From Micrasema longulum (taxonomy: Eukaryota > Arthropoda > Insecta > Trichoptera > Brachycentridae), in assembly GCA_022494885.1 (NCBI GenBank), contig JAGVSM010003653.1, positions 1 to 64,000 of the forward strand: a stretch of 64,000 nucleotides of DNA, in the 5' to 3' direction. Position numbers and translations under genes: made by a program. Positions 20,492-31,230 of the stretch are shown one piece after another (positions within the stretch are counted from its first letter, which is position 1; each line of letters starts with the position of its first letter). The notes under the pieces were generated by a model that did not search any database, had not been told where the DNA came from, and worked only from the letters and a program-made list of their open reading frames with translations.

Positions 20492-20668
20492 AATCGGGTT
20501 GTGGTCCCGTGGCTAGTGTTGCGGACTCACGGGCCAGAGGCCCGAGGTTCAAATCCCACTCTACTCCAACTTGATTTCCATTTTCTAATAGTGAGTTATT
20601 TACAACTCGTTGAAAATGGTCACCAAAATTTAAATATTTGGGCAAATTATAAGAACGCTAATATTCTT
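20492..20668 (+). mobile_element. tRNA-derived SINE S1, copy 1
   Basis: tRNA-like head: 'ggttgtggtcccgtggctag', anticodon-arm-like 'cggactcacgggcc', and a B box GGTTCAAATCC. The body is 'ctaatagtgagttatttaca' and 'ctcgttgaaaatggtcacca'. Two more copies, both reversed, at 44,262 and 53,974. Transcription would be by RNA polymerase III from the internal promoter. Confidence 0.75.
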
Positions 20669-20689
20669 TTTCTTTAAAAAAAAAAAAGT

Positions 20690-21280
20690 AAACCTAGCGA
20701 GGAGATCCAGCCGGTCTGCAAGCGTTTGGACATAATACTGGCCTGTAGTGGTGCAAAAAAAAATGAAAAAAAAAGATAAATTTTAATAAAATTTAATTTA
20801 AGATAGATGCAATTTATACAATCGAATATAATGTTACTAGTTTATTAATAAAGTCTCGTGGTAGTAATAAGTTTTTTTAAATGTATATCAATAATTATAG
20901 TAATAACAGTCACAATAAAATAAAATAAATAAAAAACCACGCGTACTCTTATGGACTGCGTAATGTAAATCATAACCCCCCTCAATTACATTATTTTTAG
21001 CATCCGTTTTTCGGACGTTCACCCGTGAATTTTTGTAAACAAACTTAGTTTTATGTATATGCTATATGCAATAACATTTCGTCTCCTCGCGTCCGAAAAT
21101 ATAGCTGAGAAACAAGGTTGCTTTATTTCTGTATGTGGGTTATGTCTATTAGTTTTATAACACACTTGTTTTGGTAAACAGACTTTCTCAGGGATAACAA
21201 CTAACTCGTATTTAACAAGTATATTTTGACCATACTGTGCTGTTCGCGACCGTTCGGAGATTTCGTTACTTTCGTTATTT
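20690..21280. other. mostly unassigned
   Basis: 20,695-20,750 holds a C-family end variant ('gaggagatccagccggtctg', 'gcgtttggacata'). The rest is AT-rich without recognised genes. Confidence 0.4.
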
Positions 21281-21282
21281 CA

Positions 21283-21330
21283 GGGCCCCGCCCCGATTAC
21301 AATAGGAAGTTAACAAAGTTATTTATATTA
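21283..21330 (+). mobile_element. MITE family B end fragment
   Basis: 'gggccccgccccgattacaa' followed by 'taggaagttaacaaagttat', the family B terminus only. Confidence 0.5.
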
Positions 21331-21544
21331 TTAATATTTAAAGCATTAAATGGATGGACTACGACATATTCTAGTGTGAACCCCTCTTAAAATAATGGGC
21401 AATTATCATGAATTTTTTTATTGCTAATAAATTAATCTAAAAAATCACAAGCCGATCCGTACTATTCTTATTAAAATCTGTTAAGAAATAAGGGAGATGT
21501 AAAGGATTAAATTCTAGTAATTTGAATGGTGCCAAAAACAAACA

Positions 21545-21832
21545 ATTATTGAAAAATTGTTTTCAGGCGTTGCCTAGTAGGTGATTTGGTTCAGCCGGAT
21601 GAATCTCACCCACGTGATAAAGGTTTCAGCTCTTTTACTTCACAAAAGTCAACAGATGGAAGAGTTTAGGAAATGTGGATGTTCAAACATGGGCAGAATG
21701 GTGAATGTTACACAGTGTGTAAAGTGGCCACTTAAACCAGCCAATGACAGGTCATAAGCCCTGTAAATGCCTAGACTTCCATATTCCCTTCTCAAAAAAT
21801 TTTTCCCTCTCTGTTGAAATAAATTTAAATTC
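21545..21832 (+). mobile_element. MITE family C
   Basis: Well preserved: 'gcgttgcctagtaggtgatt', 'gataaaggtttcagctcttt', 'tggatgttcaaacatgggca', 'aaagtggccacttaaaccag', ending 'ccctctctgttgaaataaat'. Nearly identical to 34,640-34,920. Confidence 0.7.
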
Positions 21833-22435
21833 GTGACGTCATCACGTATGACGTATTCGGATGTTTTGTCAAGTCATCGGATTGTTTTCATCAATGTCTA
21901 TGGATTTTATAGAGTATTGTAGATAGCTTCCTTTTTCTATGGATCGTTTGTTCACATTTTCGGCGTCCTGTCACTTATCAAACGTTACGAGTTGTGATTT
22001 ATAATTTTCATGATAAATTGATAATTCAATTTATCATTATCATAATAAATTAATATTTAGAAGAGGTTGAAAACCTTAAAATAATAAAAGAAATTCGAGA
22101 TGTAAGATATAATCCGTTTTCACTTTCATCTGTCAGTACATGGAACTGGTGTGTGGAGTGGGTAAGGGGGGGGGGGGGCTTAAGATAATATGCAACTCTC
22201 CTCATATTTCTATCTGTGGTCTGTGGCATTACCAACATTAAAATGAATGCATTACTCGTGAACTTATGTGACAAAATTTAATACCAACTTGAGAAACGAT
22301 CGTTTTCGAAAGACCTTATTTTTGAAACGAAAATAATGAATGAAAATATGCATTATAAGGGTTTATATAAACACTAGGAGAATCTTTAAAAAATCTTTTA
22401 TTTGTTGAGTAGGTTAAATCCGATATTCCTCCCGA
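21833..22435. other. no recognised feature
   Basis: AT-rich sequence with a G run at 22,168-22,177. Nothing identifiable. Confidence 0.4.
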
Positions 22436-22510
22436 GTGATAATACTCTATTATTTCATGTCAGCAATGTTGGGAATCAAACCTTTAACCACTTGCATGAT
22501 AGGCAAACGT
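22436..22510 (-). mobile_element. SINE S3, degraded fragment
   Basis: 'gttgggaatcaaacctttaa' with 'cttgcatgataggc' is a decayed version of the tRNA-like block at 54,479-54,520 (B box reversed). Confidence 0.35.
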
Positions 22511-22904
22511 GCTGACAATAAGGAACTTCAGCCCTACGGGAAATTGGATACAATAAATGTTTTCTTGCGCGCGGTAAAAATTAAAGCATTAAATTGTACC
22601 GCAAAGTTTCCTGAAAATGTACGAAAAAAATCATAAATAATATTTTAATAAAAACGGACTCTTTGAACGACGTCACTGGTTCATATAAATCATCCAATGA
22701 TAAGAGAGTTATGGAAGATTTCTGGTTAGCTTTCCGTGAATGGACCGGGCCAATGGGCAGAACTGATTTATTTATTTATTAACAGACTTAGTTCATTCAA
22801 AAAATGGCAAACACAAATATTTATAATGCACACCGGCACAATCGAATAAAATACAAATATGAAAAATTAAAGCTAGGACAAAAAAATGTATTATAATTAT
22901 TACC

Positions 22905-23140
22905 TTTTATTTATTTTATTTACTAAGACAAGATCTGGTCTATCTTAGTGAATGTTTAAATCTAGAAAGACTTACACCAAAATTGTCCAGATCCTGTCTC
23001 GAGTTTACAATGCGACAAAATCGGGATATTGGTGCTTGCAATCCATAGTTTGTGCTGTGCTGATCAAGGAACAGCACATTATTATTTCGCAACCGGCGGA
23101 TCGGGATATAGAATGCTACTCGTTGCATTAACGATGGTAC
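22905..23140 (-). pseudogene. Jockey-like reverse transcriptase C-terminus
   Basis: Minus-strand reading MQRVAFYIPIRRLRNNNVLF, then DQHSTNYGLQAPISRFCRIV and NSRQDLDNFGVSLSRFKHSL. The pattern (basic R.LRN, TNYG...P..R.CR..N) is the usual C-terminal end of Jockey/CR1-type ORF2 proteins, downstream of the catalytic RT core. It is 5'-truncated and followed by a T-rich tail at 22,900-22,920. A sister fragment on the + strand lies at 63,560-63,740 with INIPTRRLRNKELLFIDLHR. The first Met is simply the first in the fragment. Confidence 0.65.
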
Positions 23141-23156
23141 ATCAATTAAGCCATTT

Positions 23157-23290
23157 TTATTTTTTATTTTTTTTTATTTATTAATAAAACATATAAGACA
23201 TGAATATCATGATATTATATTCCCAGGAGTTGTACGAGAAAATTCATTTGGGACGGTACATAAAAAAAAATAGTACATTTCTTGTAACAA
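23157..23290 (-). mobile_element. retroelement E, 3' end fragment
   Basis: Begins with a T-rich tail, then 'ttcccaggagttgtacgaga' and 'tttgggacggtac', diverged from E copies at 35,240, 42,240/43,628 and 62,008. Confidence 0.5.
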
Positions 23291-23324
23291 TACATAGTAT
23301 ACTTTTAAACAATAAAAATTTAAA

Positions 23325-23610
23325 CAAATTTTAACAATCTATGAACTTAATATTAGAAAAGGAAAGAAAACATTTAAACAATCTGTGAACTTATTATTAA
23401 AGAAGAAAATAAAAACATTCAAACAATCTGTGAACTTAATATTAAAAAAGAAAAGAAAAACATTTAAACATTCTGTGAAATTAATATTAAAAAAGAAAAT
23501 AAAAAACATTTAAACATTCTGTGAACTTAATATTAAAAAAAGAAAAGAAAAACATTTAAACATTCTGTGAACTTAATATTAAAAAAAGAAAAGAAAAACA
23601 TTTAAACCTA
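23325..23610. repeat. minisatellite, about 56-bp units
   Basis: Five to six tandem units built on 'catttaaacaatctgtgaac' plus 'ttaatattaaaaaagaaaag', with later units changed to 'aaacattctgtgaac'. Unit changes run in order from left to right, as expected from stepwise tandem duplication. Confidence 0.85.
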
Positions 23611-23689
23611 AAACACAATATATAGACTATTCACAGAAACTGAGCTAAAAACTATCACTTTCAAAAAGATAAGTAAGTTAAACATAAAT

Positions 23690-23755
23690 ATGGAGTCAAT
23701 GTTATTTCTACGTTTTTGTAGACTTGAGATTTTTAACATTGACTCCACTTATTCC
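23690..23755. repeat. short palindromic element, copy 1
   Basis: GGAGTCAATGTT ... AACATTGACTCC gives a 12-bp perfect inverted repeat around a 36-bp core with its own hairpin ('tctacgtttttgtaga'). The core is repeated exactly at 23,914-23,961. Confidence 0.7.
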
Positions 23756-23756
23756 C

Positions 23757-23855
23757 ATCTCAAAAATGTTTTCCCTCTGTGCAACAAATTTAGATCTGAA
23801 TAACTCCCTAGGGAGGAAATTCAGCCTGTCTGTAAACATTTGGACATACTTAAAA
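23757..23855 (+). mobile_element. MITE family C end fragment
   Basis: 'cccatctcaaaaatgttttc' and 'ctccctagggaggaaattca' with 'ctgtaaacatttggacatac', matching the C end variant at 18,690. Confidence 0.55.
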
Positions 23856-23907
23856 TATCTTTAAAAGGGTGTTTAAAAATGCACAATTCATTTGAGATGA
23901 AATTTCA

Positions 23908-23966
23908 ATCAAGTCAATGTTATTTCTACGTTTTTGTAGACTTGAGATTTTTAACATTGATTGAGA
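23908..23966. repeat. short palindromic element, copy 2
   Basis: Shares 'gtcaatgttatttctacgtt' and the following 28 bases with copy 1 exactly; outer stem changed to TCAA/TTGA. About 220 bp from copy 1. Confidence 0.65.
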
Positions 23967-24111
23967 ATAAGCGGAAGAGAACCTCCGACGTCACACGCCG
24001 AGTTATTTCAGAAATACGAAACGATAATACGAAATATAAAAATTAAAGGAAAAAGAAATTGGCTTAGTTTAATAGTCTATTAAAAAAAAACACCTGTACT
24101 TCCTAATTAGA

Positions 24112-24712
24112 CCACGTGTCGGATCAATGGTGTAATTAAAAATGAATTATATGGTCAATGTTTCATCCTTCGAGCCCGTTTTCCTCCTTCCTCCGCTACC
24201 TATTTCCAACCTACCCCTCCACGGCCACTCCCCCCATTGGGTTTCATGAATGACCCAATTTCCAGGATGCACCGCCCCCCACCTCCCGCGCTGCTGGCGT
24301 ACGTGGCCCCTGCCTCGTATCAGAGTAAAACTAAGACGTGTTTAAAAATAATATGCGGCGGTAAATTGTGAACCGTTCTTAAAATTAGTATCAGGACTAA
24401 ATATATCCGTGTTTCCCGTAAGACAATGCCAAGAAAAACTGGAAAATATTTTTATGCAAAACTGTCCAATGGTTTAACTTTGGCAATTCCTTATTTTTTA
24501 TTCTTATGTTTATCGGGGAACTGTTTCGAAGACCGTGGGTCTTCCTATTAGTTTTCCTCATACTAAAAAACTTTTTTGACAATAAACGAGTTACTCTTTA
24601 AAAATTTTAATTTATTTACTGGAATTTTAATTGAATTGAACTCTACTATTCTCAGTATGTTTTTAGCAAAATTTGAACGCCATTCGACAGCCGATATGAG
24701 CATTGTAATGTA
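24112..24712. other. no recognised feature
   Basis: Includes a C-rich, pyrimidine-rich stretch 24,165-24,310 without coding signs. Confidence 0.4.
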
Positions 24713-24900
24713 ATGTTACAATATTTGACCTTGTCCAAATGTTTGTAGACAAAAGACTGGATTTCACCCCCTCGGGAGTCATTAAGATTTACAAATTACT
24801 ACAGGGATGGAGAATACCTTAAATAAAGGAATATGGAAGTCTAGGCATTTACAGGGCTTGTGACCTGTCAATGGCTTTTAGACTTAAGACTTTTAGACTG
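24713..24900 (-). mobile_element. MITE family C, fragment
   Basis: TIR-type 'tacaatatttgaccttgtcc', 'tttgtagacaaaagactgga', 'accccctcgggagtcattaa', then 'atatggaagtctaggcattt'. Lacks the other half. Confidence 0.65.
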
Positions 24901-25069
24901 ACCTTCAGTACAGCCCTAATTGCTTTCGAAAAGGCTGGTCTGAGGGGTCACGAAAAAGTCAGTAAGATATTGTTTAAATTAAATATTACAACCAGAATTA
25001 TTTTCTTTTTTCAAAAAAAGAGAATACAATTCTATAAAAAAAGGCTTTAACTAAAGTATTTCAATTTAT

Positions 25070-25980
25070 TTATTTTTTTAAGTATTTTATTTATTTTTAT
25101 TTATTTATTTTTATTATTTATTTATATACGGCATTTCTTCCATTTACATATACATATATGTGGTATAGAGAGTGCTTAAAAATGAAAATATTAAAAAAAA
25201 AAATGAGTATGAAATATTAATATACTCGTACTGTACACATTATTAATTACTTGAAATACATACATATTTTAAAGAAATTTGCTCTTTTTGGTAAAAATAT
25301 TTTGGTCACTTCATTTTTTAAGTTAGGCAGAGATAAACTAAATATATCAAAATGTGATGCATATTCAATCCCGGTATTCTGTAATCCAACAATAGGTGAG
25401 TTATATTGAGCTACCGTTCGAGAATTTTGACAATAAAATATTGTAGATGTTCTGCTTAATCTAGGTGGTACATAGAATGAAATCAATTTCAGTAGATCAG
25501 GGGTATCAAACATTGGTTTTATTATTATATATAAAGTCGTAAGATCGGTCGATGTTCTTCGTTATTGAAATTTAGTTAATTTAAGAGAGTCTAAATTTTT
25601 TTAATAATTTAATTGATTAGTAGAAAAACCCATCTTAAAATTAATATATCTAAGAAATTTAATCTGAATTCTCTCAATAGAATCTGAGAAAGTGATTTGA
25701 TAAGGTGACCATATTGGAGAATTATAATCTAGTTGGCTTCTAACTAGAGATGTGTAAAGATATTTTAATGTGTTTAAATTATTTAAAAAAATTCCGGTTC
25801 TAAGTACAAATCCTAATAATTTTACAGCCTTGTTAGATATTTTAATAATGTGCTCTTTAAATAATAATTTTGAATCGAACAAAACACCCAGATCGCTCAC
25901 GGTAGAAACATCAGTAATTTTAATTTGATTTAACATGTAATTAAATAGAATCGGATATTTTATTTTAAATAATCTCATAG
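25070..25980 (-). pseudogene. Jockey/CR1-like reverse transcriptase C-terminal half
   Basis: Minus strand. The first piece (25,978-25,601) has TVSDLGVLFDSKLLFKEHI, then LGFVLRTGIFLNN and SQLDYNSPIWSP, the conserved 'DLGV..D..L.F..HI' and 'R..LEY.S.IW.P' signatures after the RT catalytic core. After two stops it continues (25,560-25,270) with a stretch like DTPDLLKLISFYVPPRLSRT and RTVAQYNSPIVGLQN. A tail with (TTTA)n at 25,070-25,130 marks the 3' end. No YADD catalytic motif is inside the fragment, so it is 5'-truncated. The same family lies on the + strand at 62,790-63,310. Confidence 0.75.
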
Positions 25981-27008
25981 CTTGACATTTGCTTATATTG
26001 AGTTGTAATTTATTTTGTTGGCAATAGATGTTTAATTTGTATTACCGAAGGCATAATTTTCAGTAGAAGTAAAGGAAAATGTCACAAAAATGTATATGAT
26101 TAAAATGCTTGCATTTTTTTTCAAAAACATAAAATCAAAATTTGGCCGCGGCCACTTTTATGTTAAATGTATTATCTTTAAATTATCAAAACAATTTTTT
26201 GTTCAATACATAGTCTTTATTGAGATCCCAGATACCTAAGTTTAGTCTAAATTTAAAATGGCGTAATCTGCCGGTCCAAAAGTTATTATATTTTAATTAC
26301 ATAAAACTTTTAAGCATATTTTTAACAGAAATACCTTTAAAACATATTGTTTTTATTTAATTTATGTGTTTTTGTTTTTTTTTATTATTGCCCGATTAAA
26401 AAAAAAACATTAATTTTAAAATGGCAAAATCGTATGGTTTCCTAATTTTGCGTTCGTTTTTCCCGACTACAGCCTTAAGAGAATTAAAGAAAAATACTTT
26501 GGATTGAAAGAATTTAAGATTTTGCCGCCAGACTTCTTTTATTTTATTTATTATGTTTAAATCTTTTGAACCAATTTTACTTTAACCCTTATGCTGCTAC
26601 GCAGTTTTTCAAGAATCTAATCAGAAATCTTATTATTAATACATTTTAAAAATATTTTATCGAATACGTTGTTTTCCAAACACACTACTGTTTTAAAAAT
26701 TAATAGCAATTCCAAGAAAAATCTTCCATTTCATAAATATCTAATTCAAGCCCAGTGGAGTGAGCAAGATATACAACTCGTACCGCCCGCAACACATTCT
26801 CGTACAGCGGTTGTAAACCCTTTCTTAATCGAAAATATAAACAAACAAAAATGATCTCGCACAGCAATCTCAAGGCGCATTGTTTTAATAGTTATTATTG
26901 AAACGACAGTATTATGGTGGTTTTTTTGTTGATTGCGGGGCAAAGTGCCCTTATTATCAAACCTACCACTTCCATCAATGCATGCTAAACAAAATTTGCG
27001 TAAAATAT
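25981..27008. other. no recognised gene; old duplication
   Basis: AT-rich. 26,665-26,820 and 27,440-27,560 are diverged direct copies ('ttccaagaaaaatcttccat' versus 'ttccaagaaaaatattccgt'). Confidence 0.4.
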
Positions 27009-27009
27009 A

Positions 27010-27345
27010 TCTTGGAATTTGTTGCAACACATTTTTGCCAAGGGAACATGGAAGTCTAGGCATTTACAGGACTTATGATCTGTAATTGGCTGTTTTAAAT
27101 GGCCACTTTACACACTGCGAAATATTCACCATTCATAATTATTTTTACATTACCTCAACTCTTGCATCTGTTGACTTTTGCAAACTAAAAGAGCTGAAAC
27201 CTTTATTGAATTCGGCGAGTTTCATCTGGATAAATTATTTCACCTCCTAGGCAATGCCTAAAAATACTTTTAAAAAAAATTTTTTACGCAAGTTATTTCG
27301 ATCAACAATATTTCGAGTATGTCCAAATGTTTGTATGGAGTTATT
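27010..27345 (-). mobile_element. MITE family C
   Basis: 'aacatggaagtctaggcatt', 'aatggccactttacacactg', 'ctaggcaatgcctaaaaata', and a terminal 'caatatttcgagtatgtcca'. Orientation opposite to 21,545. Confidence 0.65.
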
Positions 27346-27690
27346 TAGATTGAAACTTCATAATAACGGGTAAATGTACTAAGAAGTGATGTTACTTCTT
27401 GGTAGATGTTATAATATAATTTTAATTTAAAAAATAATGTTTTCGTACAACTGTCTCACAAATCGATATCACTTCCAAGAAAAATATTCCGTTTCACTAA
27501 TAGCTAGTTCACGCATAATGGATTGAGCGAGATAGACAACAGTTGCTGAAATTACAAACAGCTGTGATAAATTACATATTGTGTACATTTATATATATTT
27601 TTAATCTTTCTTTGTTACTCTAACTGACAAGTGAACTCTGCAAAGGGTCGTTTTTTATTGTGAATAAATATACAAAGTATATCATTCAAA

Positions 27691-27936
27691 ATGATAACGG
27701 ATATTAAAAGTGGTATAGAAATAATAATACCTCACCTAGAAACTTGGAAGCTTAGCAGCTCAACCTATTCCGAAAGTGAATTAGACAATAACGATCAACT
27801 TCTAAGTGATAGTGATGATAGTTTATATGACTCTTATGAAGAGTTCAAAATCGAAGAAGCATTTCTGAAATATTTTTGGATCAAGATCGAGCTGATGTAC
27901 TTTATTTACCACAATTACGTTTTGTTTGTAGAATAG
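27691..27936 (+). CDS. small acidic open frame, unrecognised
   Basis: 82 codons starting at an ATG after TTCAAA. The centre is rich in Ser/Asp/Glu (SESELDNNDQLLSDSDDSLY), then a hydrophobic tail. I do not recognise it. Acidic Ser-rich N-termini occur in several DNA transposases (for example piggyBac), so it may be the 5' end of a lost transposase, but nothing downstream supports that. Flanks are AT-rich with no splice or promoter evidence. It could equally be chance. Confidence 0.15.
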   Translation: MITDIKSGIEIIIPHLETWKLSSSTYSESELDNNDQLLSDSDDSLYDSYEEFKIEEAFLKYFWIKIELMYFIYHNYVLFVE

Positions 27937-28500
27937 TTTCTAGAATAGAGTTTGTATAGTAATAATTACGTTTTGTTTGTAGAGTAATAATTACTACCTA
28001 ATGAAAAGCTAAAACATTTTAATTTCACATTACTATAGGTACCCATTATAATAAATCAACAAATGATTTTTTAATATTCAAACGTCCTAATTGACAATCA
28101 TTTAGGTTCCATAGTGAATTATTTTCATATTTTATGGCTCTTCACTTATTTGTTTATATTCTTAATTACGGGGTTTTCCGGTGATATAGGGACCTTACTA
28201 GATAAGAGTTATTATATTAAAGGTAAAGTATTCAATTAGTTATTCATTACGGAAATACATCAATATTTTTGTAATCACTGGATCGGGTATAATATCAGGG
28301 AAGACACAGAATATAATTATTTTTCTCAAATATCATATAAGTGAATTAAAATTCTAAATATTAAAATGATTTATTTTTTATTTCACTGTTTTTGCAATGT
28401 AAAAAATTCCCCGATTCCAGTCCCGGCTAGCTAGAAGTTTCCTGTGTTTAGTCGTTTCTCTTTTTTTAAAAGCACTGCAAATTTAAACATCATAAATAAA
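27937..28500. other. no recognised feature
   Basis: AT-rich. 'aattacgttttgtttgtaga' occurs twice close together (27,912 and 27,963). Confidence 0.4.
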
Positions 28501-28502
28501 TG

Positions 28503-28900
28503 TATAATGAGGAAATTTAGTTGTTTAAAAAAATAAAAAGCTTTTTTTTCAATTTTTATGTATCGTATTATCGGCGCTACGATTTTTTTAAATTTTGTAT
28601 TTCCGAAATTAATCCGCGTGTGACGTCGCAAGTTGTCTTCCGCTTCTTCTTGATTTGTTCTGTTGATTGCTCCATTGACGATTAGCAAACCGGAAATCTT
28701 CCACAACCCTCTTATCATTGGTTGATTCATATAAACAAGTGACGTCGTTCAAAGTAGTTCGTTTTTATTAAAATATTTTATATTATTTTTTATTAATTTT
28801 CAAGAAACTTTGCTGTACAATTTAATGCTCGAATTTTCACCGCGCGTAAGAAAACATTTTTTGCATTAAATTTTCCGTAGGGCTGAAATAGATACGAAAC
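28503..28900 (-). mobile_element. MITE family A, near full-length
   Basis: Reverse orientation: from 'ataatgaggaaatttagttg' through 'gtgtgacgtcgcaagttgtc', 'tgattcatataaacaagtga' to 'ttttccgtagggctgaaata'. Diverged from the 7.7-kb copy mostly by substitutions. Confidence 0.65.
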
Positions 28901-29780
28901 TGAATAATAACCCGTCGAATAAGTCATTTTTATGTTTTGAAAATGTTTTATACCACTGACGGTTAAGTGCAACAAGCAGTTCCCGAATGCATTTACCCCT
29001 TTGGGGATTATGACGTCAGCATCAGTCTAGTTAGAACTTTATGATAGGGATTAACAACAACGATATATCGTTGTTTAGCAGTCTAAGGGTTAATACTAGT
29101 ATTTATATGAGAATCAACGTACCGAAGTTTGGTATAAATTTAAGGAATTATCTAAATCTTATTTTTTTAGTTAGGTATTTAAGTTTTTTAACAAAAATAC
29201 CCTAAAAAATATTGTTTTATCTGATGCATGTTTATTTATTTTTGTTAATTGTGTGATTTTGAGAAAACAGCGTTGGCAAAAAATGGCTAAATGGTACGAT
29301 TTCTTACTTTTTATGAGACTAAGGTCTTAATTTTCCATTGTAATCGGCCTCTTGAAACATAGAGATTAAACCAGACTCTTAAATCTCTGGCATGATTCCA
29401 ATAAATATAGTTTCAGTACTTTAAATCTTTTTCATCCTGTAGGAACATCGGCCTTCAAGGGATTAGGAACTCCCCCCTCGAGAGAATACTTTGTCTCTCA
29501 GAACGTGAATAGTTTAAACTTTATGTATGTCAATCAATATCTTGCCCTAGATACATAATAAATATATCAGAAAGGCCATTTATACCCGTATTTAAACTAA
29601 TGAATTATAAAGATGTTTAACGCCGGCCAAAAGATAAATATTCGAAGAAAATAATTACTTAAAAAAAGACGTAAATACAAATGATAAAAATGAAAAAAAA
29701 TATCAGTAAAATTCAGTCCACCCTAATTTTACCGTATCGTGTGGATTTGTTTGACCCGTCTAAAATAAGGCTATTGAAGA
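28901..29780. other. no recognised feature
   Basis: AT-rich. 'aacaacgatatatcgttgtt' at 29,047 is a perfect short palindrome. 29,325-29,352 resembles a family B end. Confidence 0.35.
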
Positions 29781-29989
29781 GTTATTTTTCAAAGAGCCCT
29801 AAATCAAAATTTGTGTATTTCAAAGTTAAAATACCATTTATACACGACACCTCGCCTAGTTGAACTGTAGATAGGGGTGGCTCCGTAGCTGCTGTAATCC
29901 GGCTATCTCGGATGAGATAGACTTTTCTGGCCTGGTCAGCGGTGATATCCTCTAAAAGGGCAGGCGGCGGAGTCGAAGGCGGAGAGGGC

Positions 29990-30417
29990 GTAATTCCAAT
30001 AAAACACACTTAGTCTTTATTTATACACACTTTATTTACAAAAAACACACAGGTTCTTTTAAATCATTTGCACCGTGTCGCTGTCGGACTAGGTACGGGA
30101 CAGCATACATAAGCCGCAGGAGAGAGCGAGAGGGGGTCGGGCTGTCCCGGATTAACTCGTAGAGCGCCCTCTCATTGGCTGGACATTTTTATATTTTATT
30201 TTTACATTATTACTTTGAAACTCCCTCGGTATATATTTTACATAAAAACGAAGTATGTAGGCATCATCCCCGTGTCTTAATAAATGCATAAACAACACGG
30301 GAAAAGATCCTACATACTGATTAAAAAGGTGACACACGTTTTAGTGGGATTTAGTAAGGCGTAGTACCTCACGATCTTAGACATATTTGTGGCTAGAGTC
30401 TCGATATTCTAACGTCT
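29990..30417 (-). mobile_element. possible LTR of an LTR retrotransposon
   Basis: On the minus strand, a purine-rich TTGTGGGGGCAGACG (30,436-30,415) is followed by TTAGAATATCG, like a polypurine tract and LTR start. About 350 bp further come AATAAAG signals and a GTGTGTTTTATTGG end near 29,993. No second LTR was found, so size and class are uncertain. Minus-strand 30,009-29,782 is open for 75 codons beyond it and unrecognised. Confidence 0.35.
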
Positions 30418-30850
30418 GCCCCCACAAGTGACATAATTAACCGTCTTTATTATAGGGGCAGATTATTAGATTACAAAATCGATACTCCTAGCCGAAATAA
30501 ATATAAAAACCAACATATAAATAAGTTTGTAAAAAAACTAGTGCCATTCTTATTGAAGCGCCGCGTGTAGTCCTAGCGACGACTCGAAAAGCTCCCGCTG
30601 CCATCGGAGTCTGACAATTTTTCGGTGCTCAGTCGAACATTTTTCCCCGTGCGGCAACCATCTCCGTCTATGAGCCCTAACTAGGGGCGCTGGGCTTGAT
30701 GTTGTTTTAAACGATCGGCACTTGTCGCCGCATTCCGCCTTTTTTCGCTATACGAGCGGCGATGTCCGATACAGCCATTGTGATCACAATTAAAAGCTAC
30801 ACACATAACCAGCAACAAAATTTGTTCACTAACTGTCACTAAATCCGATA
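30418..30850. other. unassigned, GC-richer
   Basis: May be internal sequence of the element whose putative LTR precedes it. No gag/pol motif recognised. Confidence 0.3.
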
Positions 30851-30861
30851 GTATAATGCTT

Positions 30862-31230
30862 TTTTTATGCAATAAAGGGGCAATTAAAAATATACAAATT
30901 CTTCATAATGCGATGAGAATTATACTCAAAAGAAATATCTATTCTAATGTAGAATTAATGCACAAAGAAATCGGCTTGCTCACAGTAAAGCAGCAAATTA
31001 AATATAATGTAGCAATTCTTATACATAAAATAATTAAGGGGATGAATAAAATTTCAAAAAATTACCAACAATATCATACATATGAAACAAGGGATAAAAA
31101 AAGATAAGATTACCAATGAGGAGATAAACAGAATCTCAAAACTCATTATACAAGAGATTGAAGCTGTACGATGAGTTACCTCAAGAGAAAAAAGATATAG
31201 AAGGAGTTGAATTATTGAAATTTAATTAAT
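30862..31230 (+). pseudogene. non-LTR reverse transcriptase C-terminal fragment
   Basis: Reads NIQILHNAMRIILKRNIYSN, then ELMHKEIGLLTVKQQIKYNV and AILIHKIIKG, then after a frameshift LKLYDELPQEKKDIEGVELL. The pattern (Q...N.A.R.I......., LHK..GWL.V.QR..Y) is typical of the extension after the RT core in CR1/Daphne-type elements in invertebrates. The piece lacks all catalytic motifs. It is 5'-truncated or decayed, and the 3' UTR beyond 31,230 is AT-rich without an obvious tail. Confidence 0.65.

Larger units (their letters stand above)
22511..24110 (+). mobile_element. MITE family A copy split by about 1.2 kb of insertions
   Basis: Left part 22,511-22,767 (AATAAGGAACTTCAGCCCTA through 'gggcagaactga') and right part about 23,965-24,110 ('aagagaacctccgacgtcac' to 'tacttcctaattaga') together give one family A element. 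The split falls where the intact copy reads 'gagaactgacagagaagaac'. In between are two retrotransposon 3' ends, a minisatellite, a C fragment and two short hairpins. Confidence 0.65.

Noticed and set aside
23325..23610. CRISPR-like array
   Set aside because: Eukaryotic context; units are directly adjacent with no unique spacers, so it is a minisatellite.
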